Positions 21,810-32,896 of a DNA stretch of 64,000 bases are shown here, in pieces. Origin of the DNA: Peronospora farinosa (Eukaryota; Oomycota; Peronosporomycetes; Peronosporales; Peronosporaceae); contig CANTFK010000275.1 in the NCBI GenBank assembly GCA_947646735.1, forward strand, positions 1 through 64,000, written 5' to 3'. Below the pieces are notes generated by a model. The model did not search any database. It was not told the origin of the DNA and worked only from the letters and a program-made list of their open reading frames with translations. The first letter of the stretch is position 1. The number at the start of each line of letters is the position of its first letter. The position numbers and the translations under genes are program-made.

Positions 21810-22150
21810 TGTAATGGGCTACATTACACACATAGTATTAACATTAATAAGCAATTACATATGTAGGCAGGTGCTGGGCCCGAATAGCGGGCACAGCGTG
21901 GTAATTTATTATTAGTTTAATTTTGGGCCTAAAGTCCCAATATGGACCAATGATAAATCAACCTGAAATTTTGTGGTTCCCGAAAGGCGGAAACACTGTC
22001 GTATTTATTACGACTAAAATCTTCGTAATTAGTACGAATTAAAACCAAAATAAAAATCAGAGTTAGTATTACTTAATACCTAATGCTTGGGCTTGAGTCT
22101 TCCTCGAGCGCGCGTGTAAGATAGTAACGGTACGTTCTAGCCCCGTTACA
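21810..22150 (+). repeat. 5' LTR of B2
   Basis: TGTAATGGGC to CCCCGTTACA. It matches the B1 LTR at 4697-5036 and the 3' LTR at 32897-33406. The primer site starts two bases after its end. Confidence 0.95.
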
Positions 22151-22176
22151 TCTGGTAGCACTTCGTAGTCTTTTCT

Positions 22177-23230
22177 ATGCCCGAGTTTGGGATGAGTGAA
22201 TCGTCGTACGTTGGCGCTCCAGATTTATTTCTGGAGCACGCGAACTTCCCCCATCTTACTGGTGTTGAGTAAGACGCCCTTAATCGCCTCGCGGCGATAT
22301 CGGGAGAGGCATTCGTCGCGTCGTTGATGAGATCAGCGACCCCTGATGCGCAACATCTCGACATACATGAGTTTATGGCACGTGAGCTCGCCGAATGCAA
22401 CCGGCGAGGCTTAACTCCTTCGCGGCCTTCACGTAATGAGGCCGTGAAGATGGAATCCTCCTCCTACTTAGAAAAATGTAAAGACCGGTTGTCGCTGAAT
22501 CGATGGTTCCGAGAAGGTTTCATTGGCATCGCCTCTTGACTTCTTGAGGCACCCCAGGCAAAGGTCAACTTCCTTCTTTCTCGCCTCACCGGGAAGGCCA
22601 AGGAGTGGGCCCTCGGTATACTCGTTATGGACGAGCACGCACTCCCCACCTTGGATACCATCCAGGACGATCTTCGTCTTGCTTTCGAGCCACCGCAAGA
22701 GGAGAAACTGGTGCGACCAAGATTCCTGTCGATGCGACAGGGTAAAATAACGATGCGCGACTACGTACAGATGGCTAGGCATCTGGCGTCGTGTATTATC
22801 ACGCACCCCATAGACATGTACACGAAGGTAGTGTCTTTGTGGATGGTATGCGTGAGGGGCAGACCCGTTTATCGCTGGAGCGCGCCGAGCCTGCCACATT
22901 GGAGGAGGCATGTGCCATCGCACTTCGTGAAGACTTTAAGGTCACAAAGGCATATGCCAAACCCTCGGTCGTCAGCGTTCCCCGGCCTTCTGGTCCAGAA
23001 CCTATGGAGATCGACGTGATTGAGTCGTCGGGTGACCGACGACGTGTCTTTCATCATAAAGGTGACGCTCGCACCGGGCGTCAAATGGTTGCTTTCGTTG
23101 TCGCAAGCCAGGACATCGCGCGGCAGAGTGCCGTGCGCCAGCTCCAATATCGGTGCAAGTAGTGGACGCCCATCATGAGGGTGCTGTACCGGCCGCACGT
23201 CCAAAAAACGGTCGGGACCAGTAGGTGCAG
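22177..23230 (+). pseudogene. B2 gag, with shared stops and one frameshift
   Basis: The frame starts MPEFGMSESS at 22177. It is broken by TAA at 22270-22272 and TGA at 22537-22539, yet the protein text goes on in the same frame ([29 protein letters not shown]). Near 22828 the frame changes to [21 protein letters not shown] further change leads to an intact zinc knuckle CFRCRKPGHRAAEC (23090-23131). Both early stops recur at the same places in B1. Gag forms the particle; the knuckle binds RNA. Confidence 0.85.
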
Positions 23231-23268
23231 GGCGCCCTACTGGTTGGAATGGAGGTCCGGGTCCCCCG

Positions 23269-24402
23269 GTGGCAGCCCAACCTTCCAGTCCTCCTGCGCT
23301 ACGCGCACGGTTAAATGCCACCACTACGAGTGGTGATTCACGTCTGATTATTGTCAGTTTACATGTCGCCGGCTTCCGGCGACCTCTGCGAGCACTCCTG
23401 GACTCAGAAGCAACAAATAATTTCTCTCGTAAATCTTGTTTATCGATGCTGCCTCCCAGCATTCAGGTTCGTGAGGGACCTGGACAAGTCGTCGTCAAGT
23501 TGGCTGACGGGAAACCACACCGCGTATCGCGGCGCGAAGTGTCGTTGCCGTACACGTTTGATGTATTTCGCAGTAATGATGATTTCTTGGTGATCGCAAT
23601 GAATTATGCATTATATTGCATACTGGGCATGCCATGGTTGGAACGTTATAAGCCCCAGATCGACTGGTTAGCCAGATCAGTGAGACGTCGACGCAAGTTC
23701 GATGTCAGTGAAGTGTTTACCCATCAATTGGTATCTCCAAGTGACTGGCCGAACGTCACAGTCGTGGATCGTAATTCCACGGCGCTGGCGGTGCACAGAG
23801 CGAGCGATGGCCCTCTCTGCACTGCTTGTGCTGTTCTTCGAGACACAAGTGACAGTGACTCCTCGCTACAGAGCGAAGAGGACGACGAGGACGACGCGGT
23901 CGAACAGGGGTTCCCGCGCGTCATTAATGCGGTTGAACAGGGGTTCCCGCACGTGAATGCAGTGGTTGAACCGGGGTTCCCATCTGCACCTATTGTGGTC
24001 GAGCAGGGGCTCCCACACGGGTTTACTGCGGCCGAGCAGGAGCTCCCGCATCAAGTGTCGACGGTCGAGTTTAATGTACTCCCGTCTAATGTTTCCGGCA
24101 TCATGGATGAAGACATCCAGTGCCTAGAGGGGTGTGATGGTTTATCACCTGACTGCGGTTCGCCAGCTTCGAGTAGCGACCCGAAGCACGATGGGGACAA
24201 CAGCACCGAGAATTTAGCGTTGGAATGTGTCCACGCTATCGTGTACGTGGAAGGGAGTCCACAAAGGCGCCAATATATCGAGGTCGAGAGTCCTCCTCGT
24301 AATGCGTCTTCCATTACAAGTCTTCCAGGGCTTTCCTGGAAGCATTTCCTACGTGAACTCAAGGGAGGCACTGTGGAACAAGTGTGTCTAATCACCAACT
24401 AG
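23269..24402 (+). CDS. B2 protease region with repeated acidic tail
   Basis: A 377-aa open frame. Residues about 25-135 form a retropepsin-like domain (LHVAGFRRPLRALLDSEATNN, cited in two parts as LHVAGFRRPL and LLDSEATNN; later LGMPWLERYKPQIDW). The catalytic DSG is DSE (codon GAA), which should abolish activity. Residues about 208-262 carry five imperfect 13-residue repeats of the type VEQGFPHVNAV, after an acidic run (SEEDDEDDAVEQ). The tail resembles the linker before RT. The first residue is only the first ATG; in the element this would be part of a polyprotein. Confidence 0.75.
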   Translation: MAAQPSSPPALRARLNATTTSGDSRLIIVSLHVAGFRRPLRALLDSEATNNFSRKSCLSMLPPSIQVREGPGQVVVKLADGKPHRVSRREVSLPYTFDVFRSNDDFLVIAMNYALYCILGMPWLERYKPQIDWLARSVRRRRKFDVSEVFTHQLVSPSDWPNVTVVDRNSTALAVHRASDGPLCTACAVLRDTSDSDSSLQSEEDDEDDAVEQGFPRVINAVEQGFPHVNAVVEPGFPSAPIVVEQGLPHGFTAAEQELPHQVSTVEFNVLPSNVSGIMDEDIQCLEGCDGLSPDCGSPASSSDPKHDGDNSTENLALECVHAIVYVEGSPQRRQYIEVESPPRNASSITSLPGLSWKHFLRELKGGTVEQVCLITN

Positions 24403-25546
24403 GTGGTTACCGTGGCAAACGAGGAGCATATGGCGCGTCCTCGAAGCGCTGAGCCGAAGTCAGCGCGTGAAGAAAGGTTTGCATCACAGTCATGGGAGGC
24501 CCTGCGAGAGTCTGGTAACCCCGTCTACGACATTGCTCGTGAGTATACAGACGTGTTCCCGGACAAGATCCCGGCTGAACTTCCTGCGGACCGTGGTGTT
24601 CGGCACGAGATTGATCTCGTGCCAGGGTCGAAGTATTGTGTGACACGGCAGTGGCCGTTGCCTTGAGATCAAGTCGAAGCTATTGACGCATTCTTCGAAG
24701 GCCGCCTCAAAGCGGGTCATGTGCGTGAAAGTATTTCACCACATTCGAGTCCAACCTTCTGCGTGAAGAAGGCTACCAGATAGTGCATGCGTTCAAAAAG
24801 TCAAATTATGCCACTATTCCTGCGCAAACGCCTATTCGCAGGAAGGACATGGTGCTGAATTCCATGTCAGGAAATGTCATCTTCTGTGCCATCGACTTGA
24901 CCGATGGCTTTTACCAGATTCTGATGCGACCGAGTGATATCCCACTCTAAGCGGTGAGCACCTCGAGTGGCAAGTTATGGGAGTGGTTGGTTATGCCACA
25001 AGGGTTGAAGAACGATCCGGCCACTTTCAATTGCATGGTGTCAAGTGTTGAGACCGTTTCGGGACTTTGCTCCAAGTTGTTTGACGACATCTTCGTCCAT
25101 AGTCGCGCCGAGGGCAACCTCAGCGATGTCCACGTTCACCTTCAACACCTGAAGCAAGTGTTTCAAGTTATTCGGGACAACAAGTTGTACACAAATCTCA
25201 AGAGCACAAAAGTGTGTCTTTTGTGCACCGGAGATTCCGGTGTTGGGTTGCTATGTGAGTAAATCGGGAGTTCGAGCTGATCCAGAGAAGGTGTCGTCCA
25301 TCTGTTCTTGGCCCACGCCCAAGAACCCTACGGAGTTGCGCCAGTGGCTCGGCTTGGCTAATTATTTGCACAAGTATACAAAGGATTACGCTGGTTCTAT
25401 ACAGCTTTGTTGTCACTCTTAAAGAAAGACGCCACGTGGTTGTGGCGTCCCGAGCACCAAGCAGCTTTCGAAGCAGTGAAGAAGAGCCTGGCGTCAGCGC
25501 CAGTGCTGATCCTACCAGACGACTCCAAGCCGTTCCATGTGGTATG
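24403..25546 (+). pseudogene. B2 reverse transcriptase, broken, cut by C2
   Basis: The linker is followed by RT start (HEIDLVPGSKYCVTRQWPLP), then TGA at 24664-24666 where an Arg codon is usual. Then AIDAFFEGRLKAGH, SPTFCVKKAT, a frame change, MVLNSMSGNVIFCAIDLTDG (fingers/palm), FYQILMRPSDIP, a stop, WEWLVMPQGLKNDPATF, catalytic FDD in KLFDDIFVHSRAE (about 25077-25112), and GVRADPEKVSSI with LRQWLGLANYLHKY. The frame ends at PFHVVC where C2 starts (25547). Confidence 0.85.
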
Positions 25547-26725
25547 TGTGGTGAAGTGCTTTCCTAAATTGTGAAGAACCCAGGGGCCAGTTGGATTGAA
25601 GGGACAAGGGGCCGTGGACTAAGGAGAAGGGACCACGCACCAGAGAGAAGGTACCGGAGAAAAAGGGAACCTCGGAGTGAAGCGACCGTTGGCTGAGAAT
25701 GTGAAATACAAACAAAGGAGAGGTCATTACCATGAAACTGTTTAACCGGTACCGAAGGGAGTCGACCATGGCTCTCATCGGTAGACCCGGTCCATCATTG
25801 GTCGAACAGGTCCCTCATCGGTCGACCCGGTCCCTCGTCGGTCGACTTGGTCCCTCATCGGTCGACCCGGTCCCTCATCGGTCGGCCTCGGCCCCTCATC
25901 GGTAGACGTGCGTCCCTCGTCGGTCGACCCGGTCCCTCATCGGTAGACCCGGTCCCTCATTGGTCGACTTGGTCCCTCATTGGTAGACCTGGGTCCCTCA
26001 TCGGTCGACCTCGGCCTCTCGGGGTTCAGCCACTCCGGACCAATTAATACAAGGATCAGACCAGTCGACGCAAGGAATCAGAGCATCAGGCAAGGATAGA
26101 GTAAAGGAGTTAAAAGGATAAGACTATATTGAATACTACTCAATTTGCGATCTACGTGGCACGACTCCGTCACCCAAGAAGAATTTGTTCTAAGTTACTC
26201 ATTGTTCCGGGAAGGGATATATTTTGGCCCCCCGTCGAAGACAGTTGTGTAGCGAAGTTCAAGTGCGAATAGATCTCCAGGATATATTTGGCCTGTGAGC
26301 TCGTTCGAGTAGCAACACCCCCCAAGACCCGCTATCGGAAGCGGTCTCCCTCACCTCAAGGTCCGGGAGCAAGGTAAAGGTCAGGTGGTTAATACCCCTG
26401 AAACAAGAAGGAAAAGGCCAGGGGCGACAAGCGCCCCTGAAGAATTTGGCTCTAAGCCCACTCTCGACAAGGTCGATCGAGTGGCCACCTACCGGCCCAC
26501 CGAGTGAAGCATATCCACTCGAGGCCCCCCAGGTCTACCTCCCTCAAGGCAGACATCTACATCGTCACCAAGTCCTCCGAAGAGTGCAACCCGCCAGCCG
26601 ACGGGTACACAAGGTGAGAGAAGGTTCATACGCGGCACCGGGGTACCCCCTCCGACAGTCGGCAGTCCGGCACAGTGAGTGGTTTGGGGTCTCATCATAC
26701 AATTTTGAGAACCCACTCCACCACA
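25547..26725 (+). repeat. C2 left LTR
   Basis: TGTGGTGAAGTGC to CCACTCCACCACA, 1179 bp. Outside the minisatellite it is nearly identical to the right LTR, so the insertion is recent. A primer-site-like TGGTGCGCGTGCC follows after one base. Confidence 0.9.
25766..26022 (+). repeat. GTCGACC minisatellite in C2 left LTR
   Basis: About 12 units of the 20-bp type GGTCGACCCGGTCCCTCATC, with variants. Confidence 0.9.
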
Positions 26726-27112
26726 ATGGTGCGCGTGCCCGGATCTTCGGAAGACGCGGGATTTCACCGCGAGTCCCAAGACGATAAAGATGTTCATGCC
26801 AAGAAGGAACACAAGACCGAAGAGTCACTGGAAGATCGATCGCCAGTGACTCAAGAAGACACAAACAAAGGATCGAAGGACCGACCGAGCCTTGGGAAGG
26901 GCCCGGTCAACATGGTCGAGGTTGAATTTATTCAAGAGAAACCTAAATACCCTCCCTATGTCCTCGTAGAGGACAATTTGGGTCATGATGCCTATCATGA
27001 TCCAGAGGACCATCAGCCGACGGTGAAAACCGAGAGGCTAAGGTCCCCAAATAAACAACAAAACAAGATCGCGCAATCCAAGCCGACGAAGTTCCGGATG
27101 AAGGCACCCTGA
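26726..27112 (+). CDS. C2 short gag-like ORF (unrecognised)
   Basis: It starts at ATG 26726 (MVRVPGSSEDAG) right after the LTR and ends at TGA 27110-27112, about 128 aa. It is very hydrophilic, with many Lys, Glu and Asp (DKDVHAKKEHKTEESLED). No known domain is seen. Its place fits the N-terminus of a gag. A further open frame (27277-27630) has KTLEHIHKRLSILVG and may be another gag piece. Confidence 0.4.
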   Translation: MVRVPGSSEDAGFHRESQDDKDVHAKKEHKTEESLEDRSPVTQEDTNKGSKDRPSLGKGPVNMVEVEFIQEKPKYPPYVLVEDNLGHDAYHDPEDHQPTVKTERLRSPNKQQNKIAQSKPTKFRMKAP

Positions 27113-28195
27113 AACACCAAGTTGATAGGCCCCGAGAAGTCAGGACTGGCATCATGGTCAGACGCTGACGTTACGAGGGCCTACCACCAACGCAAGCTGA
27201 ACGCGTTCCTGGAGAGCGACTCCGTCGCGAAGACCCTCGAGATCCGGCTGCTGGGTCAACTTACTGGGCCGGTGACGTGATCACTGCGCTGGTCACCCTT
27301 CTTCGTGAAGCGAACATGGTCGCAGGGCGGTTCGACCCAGACGACCTGCTTTCCCTGGGATTCGACAGAATCACAAAGACGTTAGAGCATATACACAAGC
27401 GTCTGTCGATCCTAGTTGGTACCGCGCCAGCAAAGGAACACCCACCTCAGATGACACCCACACAAACACGGTCCAAGAACAGCCAGATGACGCTTCAAGA
27501 CATCACGGTGTGTCCCCACATGTATGGAGCCGCCGGCCGCTCAGGGACGACCCCAACACCTGTCGTCAAGCGGCCATATAGCAGCAGCAACATGGTCCCC
27601 AGGGTAGTCATCGAATGGATCTGTCACTAGGATGCCCCTAGGACCAACTGGGGTGGCGATGCTCCAGGCCCGAGCGCGCAGCGCGGAGTTGGAACCACGT
27701 GGTCTCGAAACGGTGACGTGTGGACAACCAACGAAAATCCAGGTTTCTGATTAGCTGAATTTTCGTCCAATAGAAAGCTCCTTGGATGGTTGGCCATGGT
27801 CCTTTGTCGGTAGACCTGGGTCCCTCGTCGGTAGACCTGGGTCCCTCCTCGGTCGACCCGGTCCCTCATCGGTCGGCCTCGGCCCCTCATCGGTCGACCT
27901 CGGCCCCTCGTTGGTAGACCCGATCCCTCATCGGTCGATCTCGGTTCCTCGTCAGTAGACCCAATCCCTCGTTGGTATACCTGGTTCCCTCCTCGGTAAA
28001 CCTCGGTCCCTCGCTGGTAGACCTGGGTCCTTCAAGAATTTAGCTCAATGTATCGAAGACTGAAACCAAGCTGGAGTGACCCAGGTTGGCCACGGACTAC
28101 CTAAGAAAGAGCAAGCAGAAAACCCTACGTGATTGACGAGAGAATACATGCGCGTGCTCAAGCCGCTGTACGGCTGAGCAAGCGCAAGGGGCGGC
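27113..28195 (+). other. C2 inner region with a second minisatellite
   Basis: It contains a 117-aa frame (27277-27630) without known domain, a GTAGACC/GTCGACC array at about 27795-28030 (outside the LTRs), and the 3' end with a polypurine tract before 28196. No pol motif is present. Confidence 0.6.
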
Positions 28196-29497
28196 TGTGG
28201 TGAAGTGCTTTCCTAAATTGTGAAGAACCCAGGGGCCAGTTGGATTGAAGGGACAAGGGGCCGTGGACTAAGGAGAAGGGACCACGCACCAGAGAGAAGG
28301 TACCGGAGATAAAGGGAACCTCGGAGTGAAGCGACCGTTGGCTGAGAATGTGAAATACAACAAAGGAGAGGTCATTACCATGAAACTGTTTAACCGGTAC
28401 CGAAGGGAGTCGACCATGGCCCTCATCGGTAGACCTGGGTCCCTCATCGGTCGACCCGGTCCCTCATCGGTCGACCCGGTCCCTCATCGGTAGACCTGGG
28501 TCCCTCGTCGGTCGACCCGGTCCCTCATCGGTCGGCCTCGGCCCCTCATCGGTCGACCTCGGCCCCTCGTTGGTAGACCCGATCCCTCATCGGTCGATCT
28601 CGGTTCCTCGTCAGTAGACCCGGTCTCTCGTTGGTCGACCCGGTCCCTCATTGGTAGACCTGGGTCCCTCATCGGTAGACCCGGTCCCTCATTGGATGAC
28701 CCGGTCCCTCATCGGTAGACCCGGTCTTTCATTGGATGACCCGGTCCCTCATTGGTAGACCTGGGTCCCTCATCGGTCGACCTCGGCCCCTCGGGGTTCA
28801 GCCACTCCGGACCAATTAATACAAGGATATGACCAGTCGACTCAAGGAATCAGAGCATCAGGCAAGGATAGAGTAAAGGAGTTAAAAGGATAAGACTATA
28901 TTGAATACTACTCAATTTGCGATCTACGTGGCACGACTCCGTCACCCAAGAAGGACTTGTTCTAAGTTACTCACTGTTCCGGGAAGGGATATATTTTGGC
29001 CCCCCGTCGAAGACAGTTGTGTAGCGAAGTTCAAGTGCGAATAGATCTCCAGGATATATTTGGCCTGTGAGCTCGTTCGAGTAGGAACACTCCCCAAGAC
29101 CCGCTATCGGAAGCGGTCTCCCTCACCTCAAGGTCCGGGAGCAAGGTAAAGGTCAGGTGGTTAATACCCCTGAAGCAAGAAGGAAAAGGCCAGGGGCGAC
29201 AAGCGCCCCTGTAGAATTTGGCTCTAAGCCAACTCTCGACAAGGTCGATCGAGTGGCCACCTACCGGCCCACCGAGTGAAGCATATCCACTCGAGGCCCC
29301 CCAGGTCTACCTCCCTCAAGGCAGACATCTACATCGTCACCAAGTCCTCCGAAGAGTGCAACCCGCCAGCCGACGGGTACACAAGGTGAGAGAAGGTTCA
29401 TACGCGGCATCGGGGTACCCCCTCCGACAGTCGGCAGTCCGGCACAGTGAGTGGTTTGGGGTCTCATCATACAATTTTGAGAACCCACTCCACCACA
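28196..29497 (+). repeat. C2 right LTR
   Basis: 1302 bp. It differs from the left LTR mainly in the longer minisatellite (about 28425-28790). Confidence 0.9.
28425..28790 (+). repeat. GTCGACC minisatellite in C2 right LTR
   Basis: About 18 units of the 20-bp type, some with GGATGACCCGG in place of GGTCGACCCGG. Several more units than in the left LTR. Confidence 0.9.
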
Positions 29498-29511
29498 ATG
29501 GTGCGCGTGCC

Positions 29512-30965
29512 AGTGATTTCGCAATCGGTTGATCCCTCATGCAATTTGATGATGAGGGCCGGGAACGAGTCGTGAGATATCAGTCGCGACAGATGAAGCC
29601 AGCTGAGAAGAACTATCCGATTAACGATAAGGAGATGCTAGAGACGCGCTACGCACTCATTATCAAGTTTTGCGTGTATCTTCTTGGTGAACGTAAATTT
29701 GATTTGTATACTGATCATGCATCGCTGAGTAGAGTCCACATCTGTCCAAATGAATGGCACGATGGATCTCAATATTTTCCGAGTACAACTTCGTCGTACA
29801 TTACAAGCCAGGCAAGACTAATATTCTCGCTGACGTCTTGTCACGACGCCCCGACTACGATCTTCGGACTGCTCTGAGTCGTCAGGCGACTGATGACGAA
29901 GATGATGATGATCGATGTGCGATGTGTGTATCGCTGAACCTAACACGGGTCACACCCGAGCTGAGTTTATTTGAGATCGTCGCAGCGTACAAGAACGATT
30001 CAGATTATGAAGAAATTATCGAGTATCTACGAGCTCCCAGTGATGCTGCACTGGGAGCCTTATCCCGAACCAAGCGCGATCATATTCATCGATACTATTT
30101 AGACGGCGATTCGCTTCTGTATAGCATCGACCAATTCGACGCTCCTCGCACGGTGATTGCCAACGACATAGATTTGCGTGCAAGAATCATACACGAGTAC
30201 CACGATGATCCTGCTGGCGGCCATTTAGGCCGCGAAAAGACTTTCACAGCTGTGTCTCGAGACTTCTTCTGGCCCCACATGTATAAGTGGGTACGCAACT
30301 GGATCCGCACGTGCGAAATATGCCAGCGTGTGAAGCCATCTCCATCGTCTCAGGCTCCCTTGCGATCGTTTACAATTGCAGCAAAGTCCTGGAGATCAGT
30401 TTCGATGGACTTCATCTTCGGGCTTGCGCTCGATTGCCAAGCCCGAACGGGCATCTTGGTCTTTGTTGACAGATTCAGCAAGATGACACATCTCGTGCCT
30501 GTTCACGCTAAGGTCACCGCGGCAGAGACCGCGGCGCACTTCATCGACGCGGTGTTCCGTCATCATGGCCTTCCATAAAACGTTGTTTCGGACCGTGACC
30601 CGCGATTTACGTCCGCATTTTGGACGTCACTTTTCGAGCTCCTCGGGACAAAACTGCTGATGTCGACTGCGGCCCATCCGTAAACGGATGGGCAGACCGA
30701 GCGCGTGAACCGAGTCCTCGAAGATGTTCTTCGGAGTTATGCTACGTCATTTACAAGTTGGAGTTCATTTTTACCACTCTCTGAGTTCGCACTCAACAAC
30801 GCCGTACACGCGTCAACAGGGTTGACGCTATTTTTTGTGAATTCGGCTCGTCACCCTCGTGTTCCCACTCTCCTAGCCGTGGGGCGACCCACAACACCTA
30901 GTGGCTCCACTCTGGGGGGGATAAAGGTGATAAGCAAGGATCGAGTGCAGCTCACGGTATTTTGA
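29512..30965 (+). pseudogene. B2 RNase H and integrase core, few stops
   Basis: It resumes after C2 with ASDFAIG, a TGA, then LMQFDDEGRERVV, RYALI and LGERKFDLYTDHASL (RNase H). After a frameshift near 29750: WISIFSEYNFVVHYKPGKTN, LSRRPDYD, integrase zinc domain (HEYHDDPAGGHLGREKT, CEICQRVKPSPSSQ), core (SMDFIFGLALDCQARTGI, FVDRFSKMTHLVP). TAA stops at 30576 and 30673 break [13 protein letters not shown] and the HPxTDGQTER motif. The last part (FALNNAVHASTG) ends at TGA 30963. Confidence 0.9.
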
Positions 30966-31134
30966 GCGCGAATGCAGTAACCCGATCCAAGGCAAAGACG
31001 GCCACTTTGACGCCATCAGACGTGGCGTCCCCATTAGCTCGATGGACTGCGCAGACATTGATTGACCCGTCTTCGGGTAAGCGTTCACCTACTGCCAACT
31101 ACACGCCATTGAGTCGACGCGACCAATTGATGAC

Positions 31135-32280
31135 ATGGCTGTGTCGGAATTTATACTCCAACGTCATACCATTACCCGGTTTGTACGCGACGCACTACAA
31201 TCTGCGGTAGACCAACAGAAGGAGAACGCTGACAAACATGGCAGAAAGAACATGATCAAGTTTAAGGAAGGTGATCGTGTATTTTTATCTACGGAAGGTT
31301 TAAGGGATTCAGCTGTCACTAACCTGGGCGTGAGTAAACTCGCGTCCTGCTTCATCGGTCCATTCAAGGTTCTGAAGGCAATTGGCGACGCTTATACACT
31401 CGACGTCCCCTCTTCACAGCGACTCCACCCGACATTCTATGTCGGGCGGCTGAACGAATATCGTCCGGCTACGCTTCACGGGTTGGCTCCGACGCCGGCT
31501 TCAGGGTTCCGTAAGCCGAACGGCCTCCCCGTCGTGCTCGACGCGCCGATGACATGGGGCGGGGTCTCGATCCCGTCTGAACCTGACCAAGCATCTGGCG
31601 CTCCAGAATCCTTATCCGTTCGAGCAGTTCACGGTTCGACTGTCTGTTCTCACTCGAAGTCTTCTCCGCCTGGGCAGCACGTTCACTGGCAGCCTCAGCC
31701 TCCAGCCGAGCATCGGCAGCTATATTCACGTCCTGATCAACATCGTCTTGGGCAACCAGGACGCCAGCATTACCATCGCGAGGGCCCTCCTCCGCTTGTT
31801 AATGCGAAGGGACAGGTGCGCTGGATTGTAAACCGCATTGTGGGTCACGAGGACCCTCCACAACCAGCACTGCAGTCGGCTCATGAGAAGCGCGCGGTTC
31901 CATCCGTGCGCAGGTACCGAGTACGTTGGCTTGGATTCCCTCCCGATCAGGATACATGGTAACCACGTTCCTCTCTCCTTCGCGACGTTCCATATGCTTT
32001 TCAGTCGTACATAACCACGGAGTCGGGCTATTCCAATGCGGGTGAGCACGCGAACGCTCTCGTGACAAACGAGAGCGGTAAGGAGATCCACGTCAACGAT
32101 GTCGTGAACGAGAACGATGCCGTGAACGAGAACGTCGTGGTGAATACATATCACAATTGCGAGGCGAGAATCGCGCATCAGGACGGGCAGGCGATCGTGT
32201 CGCTGCCCTGCGCTGATGATCCCGCGGAGATTGACTCCGCTGTCGAGAGTGGTGCTGCCATCGAGGCGCACCACGAATAA
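31135..32280 (+). pseudogene. B2 integrase tail and chromodomain
   Basis: The frame reads DALQSAVDQQKENADKHGRK, FKEGDRVFLST and CFIGPFKVLKAIGDAY (GPY/F module), then a long Pro/Gln-rich linker. A chromodomain follows (VRWIVNRIVGHEDP, RYRVRWLGFPPDQDTW). TAA at 31960-31962 replaces the Glu that follows Trp in this motif. The same frame then stays open to 32280 with an Asn/Val-rich repeat (VVNENDAVNENVVVN). An antisense coding frame overlaps from 31469 on. Confidence 0.8.
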
Positions 32281-32883
32281 CTGCGCTTCTCCGTTCGCTC
32301 AAACTTCGCTCAGACTTTGCAAATCAACTTCGTTCGCGATCACTGAGTGGACACTCAGCGATGTGTCGTCGCCATTCGTCATGAGTTGGGCGTGGAGTCG
32401 AGTCACAAGATTGGCATCCTTCATTGACATGGACGAAGCAGAGACGTTCCTCATTCCAAGCATCCTAACACACTCTTTCGCGTAGCGCGCCGATGAAGTG
32501 ATCGGCGCGAAGCTCCTCTCGATTGGCGAGCCATAATTGAAAGCTGTTACCATCCTTAAGCATCCAATTCCAACGTTGGATGAAGGCACACCAAGACGTT
32601 GTAGAGCTTCATGCTCGGTTCCATCAAGACCTTTCCCGCGCAGTTTACGAAATCGGTGGAAGTAGTCCCGCATCTTGTCCAGCGAGTCCGGAGCGTGAGC
32701 TCCGGACAAGTCGTACATTGACCAAGGTATGAGCTGCCGCGCCATGATGCTGGTTGTTGCACTCCCGCTGATGTTTCTTGGGAGTGCTGCTGGATTGGGT
32801 GTTGGGTCTCCGGACATTGCTTGTTCGTTTGTGAGAGATGGGGTTTTGACAGTTGAGAACTTACGGTTGGTGAGTGCTGTCAT
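31469..32883 (-). pseudogene. Antisense ORF of B2, lightly damaged (unknown function)
   Basis: On the minus strand an open frame begins with ATG at 32881-32883 (MTALTNRKFSTVK) and runs 195 codons to 32299. It holds the patterns LIPWSMYDLSGAH, RDYFHRFRKLRGKG, MVTAFNYGSPIERSFAP and RMLGMRNVSASSM. After one frame change it goes on in a single frame (32302 to 31469) with two stops. This part is Arg/Ser-rich (SPRRSRSRHRSRSRHR) and ends in a coiled coil (SNRELLERIRILERQMLG). About 470 aa in all. I recall the same layout in proteins predicted from Phytophthora genomes. It overlaps the sense chromodomain frame by about 810 bp. No function is known to me. Confidence 0.65.
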
Positions 32884-32896
32884 GAGAATGGGGTGA

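Larger units (their letters stand above)
25547..29511 (+). mobile_element. Short C-family element C2 nested in B2
   Basis: Two LTRs of one family (25547-26725 and 28196-29497) flank only 1470 bp. The inner part has a gag-like N-terminal frame and a 3' end like that of C1 (GCGCGTGCTCAA.CCG.TGTAC, polypurine AAGGGGCGG) but no pol. So C2 is a non-autonomous or internally deleted copy. To the right of the second LTR, 14 bases (29498-29511) repeat the start of the inner region. No clean target duplication is found. Confidence 0.85.

Noticed and set aside
28440..28700. Possible CRISPR array from regular 20-bp units
   Set aside because: Units are contiguous with no unique spacers, in a eukaryotic LTR; it is a minisatellite.
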